A stretch of DNA of 28,788 nucleotides from JABGPL01 sp964387885 (GTDB lineage Bacteria > Electryoneota > AABM5-125-24 > Hatepunaeales > Hatepunaeaceae). The notes under the pieces are model-generated. The model was not told the origin of the DNA. It saw only the letters and a program-made list of their open reading frames with translations, and made no database searches. A program made the position numbers and the translations under genes. Positions 6,911-14,419 of the stretch are shown piece by piece; the stretch's first letter is position 1; each line of letters begins with the position of its first letter. The DNA lies in assembly GCA_964387885.1 (NCBI GenBank), contig CAYLYZ010000072.1, forward strand, positions 1-28,788, written 5' to 3'.

Positions 6911-7780
6911 CTAACGATACCTTTCCGGATGATCTTCATCCCATTTTTCCAATTTCTCAATCAAGTCACTCGAATCGATTTGGTTGAGAGCATTAACAAA
7001 CTCAGTGGTATTTATAAATCGGATGATATGATCATCACGGTGTAATTCCATGGATTTGGGATTCTCATCGAGCAAGAGTTCAACAGCCATCGAGAGATGA
7101 GTTCGAGCGGATTCGATCTTCTGTTTTTTCGTATAGTACTGTCCTGCAGCTGCATGGTGAGCAGCCAGGCGGATGTTGCGGTACTTATCAAGAGAAAGGT
7201 CTCGAATGAAATCACGACGACGATCCCATCCGCGGATATAATCAAGTTCAAATTGGGCGTTTTCAGCGATCAGTTTAGCTTTCTCGTAATAGGGTTGGCC
7301 TCCAAGCGGAGCATAACGATCACGTTCAAAACCTATGCAAATCCAGATATAGAATTCAACAAGAGTTGTTAACATGTTCTCAGTTTCACCAATGCGAGTC
7401 CTGAAATCGCTTGAATAACGAAAATCCCATCGATTATCGCGAAGTTGAACTCCGGAACGGCTGCCAACCATAATTCCTGCACTGTATCGTCGATAAGTAG
7501 CTGATTGTGAATATTTCTCGAAGAACATCTCTATTCGCAGAGGCAGCTCAATGTTGTTTCCACGTTCGACCCAATTGTGGATGTTGATCGCTTCCATAAG
7601 TTCTTTATCGAGCGATTTAAGATATTCCTGCTCCTCCCTTGGGAGCTGCTCAGTATGAAATCCAACATCTGCTTTCACGATCTGAGCTTCCGAGCCCCGA
7701 AATGTCCCGAGCAGGCAAACCAGGGCAAATAATATTAACCCGGTTTCGATTATACAGCTTTGTATTTTTTTATTATTCAA
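6911..7780 (-). CDS. DUF4835/PorD-like protein linked to type IX secretion
   Basis: Resembles the DUF4835 family, named PorD in Bacteroidetes and required there for T9SS function. Matching landmarks, in order, counted from the TTG start at 7780: signal peptide ending GSEAQ (1-33), L-x-x-x-L-x-EAIN-x-x-x-W (residues 57-70), VGSRSG (105-110), DFRYSS (119-124), LVEFYIWICIGFERD (140-154), PLGGQPYYEKA (158-168), YIRGWD (181-186) and a C-terminal LNQID-x-x-x-L-x-x-x-x-KW segment. The start is the TTG at 7780 because GGAGAG lies six bases upstream and it gives a clean signal peptide; the upstream TTG at 7819 adds 13 residues before that peptide. It is 289 aa, the family's usual size. It is divergent from the exported-protein pair beginning near 7904 and has its own promoter. 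Family call is by remembered sequence pattern, not a search. Confidence 0.75.
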   Translation of the reverse strand: MNNKKIQSCIIETGLILFALVCLLGTFRGSEAQIVKADVGFHTEQLPREEQEYLKSLDKELMEAINIHNWVERGNNIELPLRIEMFFEKYSQSATYRRYSAGIMVGSRSGVQLRDNRWDFRYSSDFRTRIGETENMLTTLVEFYIWICIGFERDRYAPLGGQPYYEKAKLIAENAQFELDYIRGWDRRRDFIRDLSLDKYRNIRLAAHHAAAGQYYTKKQKIESARTHLSMAVELLLDENPKSMELHRDDHIIRFINTTEFVNALNQIDSSDLIEKLEKWDEDHPERYR

Positions 7781-7837
7781 ACATCTCTCCGGATAAGGTG
7801 AGATTCTACGGTTGTTCAAATTGCAAGTTATCCGATA

Positions 7838-7866
7838 AAGTTAAGATTTTACTAACGTCCTGTCAA
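7838..7866 (-). promoter_or_regulatory. Candidate promoter of the PorD-like gene
   Basis: On the minus strand TTGACA (7866-7861), 17 bases, then TAACTT (7843-7838) followed by TA. It lies within the 123-base divergent region and gives a leader of roughly 50 bases before the TTG at 7780. The -35 box overlaps the presumed translation start zone of the opposite gene. Confidence 0.5.
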
Positions 7867-7903
7867 GAGGAAAATCGTCCTGAAAAATTTTATTTCATTC
7901 AGA

Positions 7904-8656
7904 TTGATTCATATATTCACAAATTTCGTCCTGATAAACTCATGTTTTGCCGCTTTTGAGGGTCTAACCGTTTCGTCTGAGGAAATCATTTTCGATTCTT
8001 ACAACCTCAGGTCGTATCCGGATAAATTTCAGGTTACCCTGTTCCGCAACTGGAAGTATGGTCTTCAGGAACTCGCAGTAAACCGATTTCATCTTGAATA
8101 TTTTGGAGATTTGATACCGATTCGAGCCGAATGGCAATCAAGCGGAGATAAAATCTATAGCGAAAACCGGATAATATTAGGGGCAGGGATAAGACATAAC
8201 CATAATCTGTTGATTATTAAGGGGAATATTTACAATCTGAATATCAGCAATTACGGTTCCAGCAATAATTTGGGTCTGGATTTCTTTCTTAAGTATAAAC
8301 TATTTAAGAATTACATCTTTGCTGCTGGCAGTGATGGATTGATTGCAGGTTCCTCGAAACAGCAAAATAATTATATATGTAGAAAAGTCTGGGGAAAAGT
8401 TACCTGTCAAACAGACAAAAAGTCTTACACCTCAATTATGATGGAGGTATTTCAAAGTGGGGAACCATCTATTGCTCTGGGATATCATCATAAATTTACC
8501 AAAAAATGCTGTTACGAGTTCTTCTTCTCGAATATTCCTGAGCGATTAGGCATTAACATTCTGCTGGTATTACCCCATTTTTCAATCAAATCAGGTGTTT
8601 CTTTTCAACCCCGTCTTGGTTGGTGTCAACGGTTGGGAGTTTCATACTTTTGGTAA
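7904..8656 (+). CDS. Exported protein of unknown function, possible outer-membrane barrel
   Basis: A 250-residue protein that I do not recognise. It has an N-terminal hydrophobic stretch ending SCFAAFEG, then alternating hydrophobic strands rich in aromatic and glycine residues, and a terminal aromatic (YFW), all suggestive of an outer-membrane beta-barrel. The start is uncertain. The TTG at 7904 has no ribosome site and gives a leader lacking positive charge, whereas the frame is open back to 7856 and a CTG at 7880 would give MKNFISFRLIHIF with AAGAGG nine bases upstream, a much better signal peptide. Its stop overlaps the start of the next gene (TTG at 8650), so the two are probably translated together. 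It is divergent from the PorD-like gene. Confidence 0.65.
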   Translation: MIHIFTNFVLINSCFAAFEGLTVSSEEIIFDSYNLRSYPDKFQVTLFRNWKYGLQELAVNRFHLEYFGDLIPIRAEWQSSGDKIYSENRIILGAGIRHNHNLLIIKGNIYNLNISNYGSSNNLGLDFFLKYKLFKNYIFAAGSDGLIAGSSKQQNNYICRKVWGKVTCQTDKKSYTSIMMEVFQSGEPSIALGYHHKFTKKCCYEFFFSNIPERLGINILLVLPHFSIKSGVSFQPRLGWCQRLGVSYFW

Positions 8657-10668
8657 GGTCTTTCAGAATAATATTGGTGGCAATAATACTTCAATTACTG
8701 CAGTTCTCAATAGGACAAAGCTCCAATTCTGTTGAAGAACCAATTGATTTTGAATATTGGTACGGTGAAGAATGGATGGATTATGATGATCAGCTTGATG
8801 TGATCTGGCAGTATGAAACCTGGCAATTGTATTTAGATGAAGTCAGAATTAATGAGTTGTCCTCTTTACCCGGGATGACTTACAGCAGGGCATTCGAGAT
8901 TCTTAGGGACGACATGTTAAAAGGTGGAAATGACACGTTAAAAACGCGACAGCACTTAATAATTCCTGAGTTTTTCAGAATAAAACCAAAAGGTAAATTA
9001 TCGAGTTTATTAGCAGACGATTATGAGCTGCGAGCACATATACAGATTAAGCCCCCCGTCGAGGACAATGACAATTATTCGGAGAGGTTTGAGGGATCTG
9101 GCCTGGGATTGACCCAGAAGTATTACATCCGCCGTAAACAACTCAGATTTGGGGCAAATATTGACAAAGACAGGTTTGAACCCAGTTATACAGACCTGAC
9201 AAGGTACTGGGTCGCATGGAAAGGTCATAAGACCAACATAATCGCTGGTTATTTTCATATCACAACCGGACACGGTCTTGGTTTGTGGACTCAACCAACA
9301 TTGTTTGACAGCTATGATGCTCCCGGATCTTACAGAAGAAGTGGTCGTGGATTGGTACCGTCAACGGATAATATTGAAAACAGCGCTTTGAGAGGAATTG
9401 GGATAAATCAAAGATTTGGAAAATTCAGGGCGATTTTTTTTGCATCTGACACCGAACTTGATGCTGTTCTCGACGATTCGCTGAAATACGCAATCTCTCT
9501 TTCAAACTCTGGTTTACACAGAACACCAGGTGAATCAGAAAAAAAAGATAATGTCAGGGAACATTGTTTTGGTACTTCTCTTAGTTGGGCTCTTTGCCCT
9601 ACACCGAAAAGCGAACTTGTCTTTGAATTCAGTGCCTATCAATCCAAATACTCACCACGTTTTAATCCAATACCGGAATCACGTCGCAGGTTTCCAATGT
9701 CGGGAAGATATTTCAAAGCGGGAAGCACGAGCATCAGCTACATCGGTCAAAGTTTTGCTCTTTTATGTGAAGGTGCACTTGACCGCGATTCGAACCTCGG
9801 ATGGTTGTTTGGGATTGGTACTTCAAGCGGAGAATCGGGAAAATTCCACACCAATCTTCTTTTTCAGCATTATCCGGTGGAATTTAAAAATCCCCGGGCA
9901 ATACCACCCTCAACAAGTTCATCTCTGTTTGGTAAGATGAGTTCGGCTTTTCTAATCAGAGGAATACCCTCAACTGGAATTTTGAGCAACTGGCGTGGTC
10001 ACATCGAAATCGAAATGAGATCCTGGCGAAGTTTCTATATCCCCGTACCTCATTATAAAAGCAAATCCTCACTTGAACTTACTTTTCGATCTTTTTTGGA
10101 AAGTAAAATTATTCTGCGCTTTCGTCGTAAAACATTCGAGCAATCTACGGGGGAAAACGGCTTTGTTCTGCCAGTAACAGACAATCGGCTTCGAATAACC
10201 GGTGATTTTTCATTGGAAACTGGTTATCTTAGAGATTTAAGCCTTTGGATTGAGGGTGCAAGACAACGGATTCGCTATCCACAAGGGGTGTATTCCGACA
10301 TATCTGATAATCATTTTGAAATCCCAACTCAATTTGGAGGGATGGCAGGATTAAGATTTTCAATACAGTTCGGTGAAACATATAGCGATTTCGGGAGTAT
10401 CAGTTATTCGGGCAGTATAATTGGCTTTAAAACCGATCCCGGATCTGTGAAAATGAGTATTGGTGATGGCTACCTTCCAGATCGGATTAACTCAGCGCAA
10501 TTATCCGGATTGGGTCTCAGGTGGGTATCGACACTTTACTGGAGAAGAAGCTCCAGAAATTGGATCACAGTAAAAGCTGCACGGACACACTGGAGAGGAG
10601 ATGGCAATCACTCTGAAAATCTGGAGCTGTACATCTCTATTTCGTACTATTTTAAAAACTGTGATTAA
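8650..10668 (+). CDS. Helix-hairpin-helix plus beta-barrel envelope protein
   Basis: Matches a family of about 650-700 residues, common in Bacteroidetes and relatives, annotated only as helix-hairpin-helix domain-containing. From the TTG at 8650 the protein is 672 aa. It has a signal peptide (MVRSFRIILVAIILQ, cut near SIGQ) and a ComEA-like HHH segment at about 64-86 (RINELSSLPGMTYSRAFEIL). From residue 125 on it consists of beta strands with the family landmarks GHGLGLW (207-213), ENSALRGIG (243-251) and GLHRTPGESEKKD (288-300). GGGAG at 8635-8639 supports 8650 over the TTG at 8620, and seven bases overlap the previous gene. Likely located in the outer membrane or periplasm. The HHH fold often binds DNA, so a role in surface DNA handling is conceivable but unproven. 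Confidence 0.8.
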   Translation: MVRSFRIILVAIILQLLQFSIGQSSNSVEEPIDFEYWYGEEWMDYDDQLDVIWQYETWQLYLDEVRINELSSLPGMTYSRAFEILRDDMLKGGNDTLKTRQHLIIPEFFRIKPKGKLSSLLADDYELRAHIQIKPPVEDNDNYSERFEGSGLGLTQKYYIRRKQLRFGANIDKDRFEPSYTDLTRYWVAWKGHKTNIIAGYFHITTGHGLGLWTQPTLFDSYDAPGSYRRSGRGLVPSTDNIENSALRGIGINQRFGKFRAIFFASDTELDAVLDDSLKYAISLSNSGLHRTPGESEKKDNVREHCFGTSLSWALCPTPKSELVFEFSAYQSKYSPRFNPIPESRRRFPMSGRYFKAGSTSISYIGQSFALLCEGALDRDSNLGWLFGIGTSSGESGKFHTNLLFQHYPVEFKNPRAIPPSTSSSLFGKMSSAFLIRGIPSTGILSNWRGHIEIEMRSWRSFYIPVPHYKSKSSLELTFRSFLESKIILRFRRKTFEQSTGENGFVLPVTDNRLRITGDFSLETGYLRDLSLWIEGARQRIRYPQGVYSDISDNHFEIPTQFGGMAGLRFSIQFGETYSDFGSISYSGSIIGFKTDPGSVKMSIGDGYLPDRINSAQLSGLGLRWVSTLYWRRSSRNWITVKAARTHWRGDGNHSENLELYISISYYFKNCD

Positions 10669-10712
10669 ATTAATGATCACATTAACTTTAGCCATGACAC
10701 AAACACATCGCG

Positions 10713-11750
10713 ATGCTTAGAAGAATCCTCCCGGGCTTATTACTCGGCGTATTTGGTATTTACTTAGTGGTTAGCGGAATTGAACAAAAATTCAGAAAAA
10801 CCGCGAATTTAAAAACTCAAGCAATTACTCAAGACCAATCAGCAAACACAAATCTTGTATTTATTAATTCCACAGAATTAGTCACTCCCGAACCGGTTGA
10901 TCGCAAATTGAGCAAGACCGATACTTTAAAATCTCCCGATATGGGAAAAAATGAGAATTATAAATTACTGCTCCTAACAAAATTGGAAAAGGAAAACTGG
11001 ACAATTAAGGAACTCGAAACTTTAAAAAAACTCCTTTCGGATAAAAAAGCAGAATTTCTTCCGAGAGAGCTGAAAACAAACATTACACATGAGGAGACTG
11101 CAAAACTATATAAACACAACCTTACACAGGCTTCGCTTAAAATTTGCGAAGGATTTTGGAAAGATAACAGGACATTAGTCCGAAAAGGGGCAAAAGATGG
11201 AAAAGTCCCTCTGTCAGTAATTGTGTCCATTATGTTCATTGAAACGAAACTTGGTAGAGTGATGGGGGATCAACTCGTTTTTAATGTATTCTGGAGTCTT
11301 GCGGTTGCCGATAATCCTGAAGTCATGAACGAGTTCCTGAATCAGGCTGATGTAAACAATCCTGATGCTCGAAAAAGGTTGAAAAAACGATCTGCATGGG
11401 GTCGAAGGGAATTGCGAGAACTTGTGAATCTTGCACAGGACAACAAATTAGAACCTCTGTTCCTGAAAGGTTCCTGGGCCGGTGCGTTTGGATTAGCACA
11501 ATTTTTACCTTCAAGTTACAAGAATTACAGCAGGGATGGTAATGCCGATGGTGAAATAGATCTTTTTACAATTGAAGATGCAACTGCCTCAATAGAGAAC
11601 TATTTAAGAGAAAATGGCTGGCGTTCAAACGGGACTCGAAAACAACACAAAAAGGTAATCATGAGATATAACAATTCGAGTCACTATGCCGACTGCGTCC
11701 TGACATTATCAGACAAGCTTAAAGCGCGCATTAAAGATTTGCAACATTAA
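10713..11750 (+). CDS. MltB-like lytic murein transglycosylase
   Basis: Cleaves the glycan strands of peptidoglycan to 1,6-anhydro ends in the periplasm. The N-terminus has one membrane segment or uncleaved signal (residues 5-22), then a polar linker to about 125. The catalytic domain covers 130-340: the presumed catalytic glutamate is E177 in FIETKLG, followed by VFNVFWSLAV and the family signature GSWAGAFGLAQFLPSS (253-268), then a DGEIDLF stretch that looks like the SLT_2 family's polar loop and a final repeat segment DATASIENYLRENGW. There is no lipobox, so it is probably membrane-anchored rather than a lipoprotein. No ribosome site precedes the ATG at 10713. It lies just upstream of the caspase-like protease and amidase genes, forming a cell-wall block. 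Confidence 0.9.
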   Translation: MLRRILPGLLLGVFGIYLVVSGIEQKFRKTANLKTQAITQDQSANTNLVFINSTELVTPEPVDRKLSKTDTLKSPDMGKNENYKLLLLTKLEKENWTIKELETLKKLLSDKKAEFLPRELKTNITHEETAKLYKHNLTQASLKICEGFWKDNRTLVRKGAKDGKVPLSVIVSIMFIETKLGRVMGDQLVFNVFWSLAVADNPEVMNEFLNQADVNNPDARKRLKKRSAWGRRELRELVNLAQDNKLEPLFLKGSWAGAFGLAQFLPSSYKNYSRDGNADGEIDLFTIEDATASIENYLRENGWRSNGTRKQHKKVIMRYNNSSHYADCVLTLSDKLKARIKDLQH

Positions 11751-11767
11751 TTATTATTAAGTACCTT
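11739..11767 (+). promoter_or_regulatory. Possible promoter of the caspase-like gene
   Basis: TTGCAA (11739-11744), 17 bases, TACCTT (11762-11767) followed by G. It fits the TTG-N20-TAnnTT pattern of the other promoters but its first box overlaps the end of the transglycosylase gene. It would give a leader of about 45 bases. Weak on its own. Confidence 0.35.
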
Positions 11768-11818
11768 GTAAGGTTAGATTAATTTATGGAGATAAGGGAC
11801 TAATCCTTGGGGATGAAC

Positions 11819-14419
11819 ATGAAAATCTGCTTCGCAATATTTTGGGCATGCGTTAGCATCTTTTTATCGGTTTCTATCGGGAGTGCGCAATCAGAATCTC
11901 CGGAACCGCAATCTTATTATTCTGGTGAGGAATCTGTAAATGAATTCTTATTAGATGGAGAAATCCTTTTTGAGGAAGAATTCAACAATAATGAAAACAA
12001 CTGGCCAATTAGCGACACTTCCGCCGACAGGATGATCGTTAGAGAAGGTTATTATGAAGTCTTCAAAGAATCAGCTTATGCCTGCCCATTAATTTATTCA
12101 GAGCTCTTTGAAGAGGATGACTTCGTGATAGAGAGTACTATGAGACAACTGAGTGGCAGCGACTATTCTTCGTATGGTATTGTCTGGGGTGGAGCCAACG
12201 GATCAAATTATTATTTATTCTCTATTACAAATGCAAATCTGTATAATGTCCGGAAAATGACAAATTATGATCTTCATTATTTCATTGAATTTACCTCCAC
12301 AATACACCTGAACAAAGGAGAAGAAAACACACTCATCCTTGAGAAAACCGGAAATACAATAAAGTTTTATGTGAACGGGATGTACCTGAACGAAATGCAG
12401 TCTGAATCTTTCTATGGCTCAAAAATCGGTTTTTATGTGGGAAGCGGATCGGAAATTCAGATAGATAACCTGATTGTTCGGTCAACTTCGGGATTATCGA
12501 CCAAATATTCCTATGAATATGAAGAAGAGTTGGAATGGGGGGATACTGCAGACGGTGGGGATGAATATTCGTGGGATGAAGAAGAAAGTCCGGAGAGTGA
12601 AGAAGAATATAGTTGGGAATATGATGAAGAGGAACCTGCAGAAGATGAGGGAAGTTATTCGGAAGATTATTCTGCTGAGGAAGTGCCGGAAGAAACCATC
12701 GAGGAAAGTTATTGGGAAGATTATTCAACTGAGGAAGTTCCGGAAGAAAATATCAGGGAAGAATATACTCCTGCAAAAAGGAATGTGCAGGCATTTCCCC
12801 CGGATCTGATACTTGAAAACCTCAGGTTCACTGAACCATCCGGTAACCGGGCTCTTGACGGAAATGAGGTCGGACAAATCGAATTTGACCTCATGAACCG
12901 TGGTCGTGGGATGGCTTTTGATATGGAGATCAAAGTCACACCATTAACATCCGGAATGAACCTCAGCTATCAAACCACAACCTATATTTCAGAATTAGAT
13001 AAGAAAAGTAACAGATCGATCTCTGTACCAATTGAAGCAGATTTCGATGTGCAATCAGAGGAAAGACAGTTCCGGATTGAAGTAATTGAAGTTAATGGCT
13101 TTGATGTTGATCCGGCAGTTATCGCATTTGAAACTCAAGCTTTCGCGCCCCCCGAGTTGCGAATTGAGCAGATTGCAATTGATGATAATGAGGATGCTGA
13201 AGGTGAAGGATACTCATACGGAAATGGTAATTCGATAATCGAGCCGGGAGAGTCAATTGAAGTAAGTGCTTATGTGCAGAATTTTGGGGAGGGAGGTGCA
13301 GAAAATGTAGTTGCGGAAGTTATTATTAATACAGATGATCGCAACTTCTCTTATCCCGACGCTGGAAAAGAAATCAGATTAGGGGATATCGGAAGTGGTG
13401 ATTACAAAAAAGTTGATTTCTACTTTTATACCAGCAGAAGATATGATGAAAACAACTTGCCTATTTCTATCAAACTAACTGAGGAAAAAGGCAAATTTGG
13501 AAAAACTCTCGACCTCGGATTGAAACTTGGAAAACGGAGCAGGAACGTGATGGAGGTTCAGGTTGCCAGGGTTGAAACGCAGAAACGCAACAGCGGTATG
13601 CGTGAGATCGAGGGAGTTGTTCGACTCGCAGATGTCGATAAAGATATCCCGACAACAAAAATGAACGGCAAGGACGTACTGGCCGTGATTATCGGTATCG
13701 AGGATTATAAATATGCACCAAATGTGGACTATGCAGCTAGGGATGCTCAGACTTTCTACCAGTATGCCAAGTCCGTTTTCGGAATTCCCGAGAGAAATAT
13801 CTATTTCAGAGTCAACGATGGAGCAACATCCGGTGAATTTCGGAAGATATTTTCCGATGACGGCTGGATCACGAGAAGACTAAGATCTGAAAAAACAGAT
13901 GTAATGATTTATTATTCAGGGCATGGAGCACCGGATATAAAGTCAGAACGCGGTTACCTTATCCCGTCCGACATCGATCCAAACTATGCAAACACGGGTT
14001 TTAGCCTTGATGATATGTATTCTTTCCTCTCAAAGATCAAAGCCAGGTCGGTCTCTGTTTTTATCGATGCCTGTTTTTCGGGTGAAAGTAGATCAAAGGA
14101 AATGTTGATAAAGGGGATTAGACCTCTGTCCATTCGGATTGAAAATCCATTGTTAACAAATGATAATTCAATTGTCATGACCGCCTCAAATGGCAGTCAG
14201 TATAGTTCTGCATACCCGGATAAAAACCATGGTTTATTCACTTACTTTCTTCTTAAAGGATTAAAAGGAGAGGCAAGGGGTCGTGACAAAAAGCTCACAA
14301 TTGACGAGCTCTACAATTATGTACATAAAAATGTCAGCGAAACTGCTGGATATTTAGATAAAGAACAAACACCGGGGATAATCGGGAAGCCGAGCGACCG
14401 GATTCTGGTCGAGTTTTGA
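11819..14419 (+). CDS. Large secreted caspase-fold cysteine protease
   Basis: A clan CD (peptidase C14-like) protease joined to extracellular beta domains. Numbered from the TTG at 11807 (870 aa): signal peptide 1-28 (SIGSAQ); jelly-roll, LamG/DUF1080-like domain 50-226; acidic, tyrosine-rich linker 235-320 with an 18-residue tandem repeat; two CARDB-like beta modules 331-440 and 448-575; caspase domain 617-860. The catalytic dyad is intact: H706 in YYSGHG and C756 in FIDACFSG, with the strand VLAVIIGIEDY before it. Possible starts are TTG 11807 (AAGGGA seven bases upstream), ATG 11813 and ATG 11819 (GGGG upstream, cleanest signal peptide). The stop overlaps the amidase start (TGATG). The substrate is unknown; export means it would act in the periplasm or outside. 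There is no T9SS sorting tail. Confidence 0.9.
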   Translation: MKICFAIFWACVSIFLSVSIGSAQSESPEPQSYYSGEESVNEFLLDGEILFEEEFNNNENNWPISDTSADRMIVREGYYEVFKESAYACPLIYSELFEEDDFVIESTMRQLSGSDYSSYGIVWGGANGSNYYLFSITNANLYNVRKMTNYDLHYFIEFTSTIHLNKGEENTLILEKTGNTIKFYVNGMYLNEMQSESFYGSKIGFYVGSGSEIQIDNLIVRSTSGLSTKYSYEYEEELEWGDTADGGDEYSWDEEESPESEEEYSWEYDEEEPAEDEGSYSEDYSAEEVPEETIEESYWEDYSTEEVPEENIREEYTPAKRNVQAFPPDLILENLRFTEPSGNRALDGNEVGQIEFDLMNRGRGMAFDMEIKVTPLTSGMNLSYQTTTYISELDKKSNRSISVPIEADFDVQSEERQFRIEVIEVNGFDVDPAVIAFETQAFAPPELRIEQIAIDDNEDAEGEGYSYGNGNSIIEPGESIEVSAYVQNFGEGGAENVVAEVIINTDDRNFSYPDAGKEIRLGDIGSGDYKKVDFYFYTSRRYDENNLPISIKLTEEKGKFGKTLDLGLKLGKRSRNVMEVQVARVETQKRNSGMREIEGVVRLADVDKDIPTTKMNGKDVLAVIIGIEDYKYAPNVDYAARDAQTFYQYAKSVFGIPERNIYFRVNDGATSGEFRKIFSDDGWITRRLRSEKTDVMIYYSGHGAPDIKSERGYLIPSDIDPNYANTGFSLDDMYSFLSKIKARSVSVFIDACFSGESRSKEMLIKGIRPLSIRIENPLLTNDNSIVMTASNGSQYSSAYPDKNHGLFTYFLLKGLKGEARGRDKKLTIDELYNYVHKNVSETAGYLDKEQTPGIIGKPSDRILVEF
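12653..12760 (+). repeat. 54-bp tandem repeat in the acidic linker of the caspase-like protein
   Basis: Two 54-bp units (12653-12706 and 12707-12760) encode SYSEDYSAEEVPEETIEE and SYWEDYSTEEVPEENIRE. They are similar but not identical, so the duplication is not very recent. Confidence 0.85.

Noticed and set aside
6714..6914. Possible 66-aa plus-strand gene starting MRKHCLCERSEAISY
   Set aside because: The peptide is the well-known translation of the GCGAGCGTAGCGAAGC repeat, not a real gene.
9530..9940. 136-aa plus-strand frame inside the HHH/beta-barrel gene
   Set aside because: It overlaps a well-supported gene in another frame and shows no family pattern.
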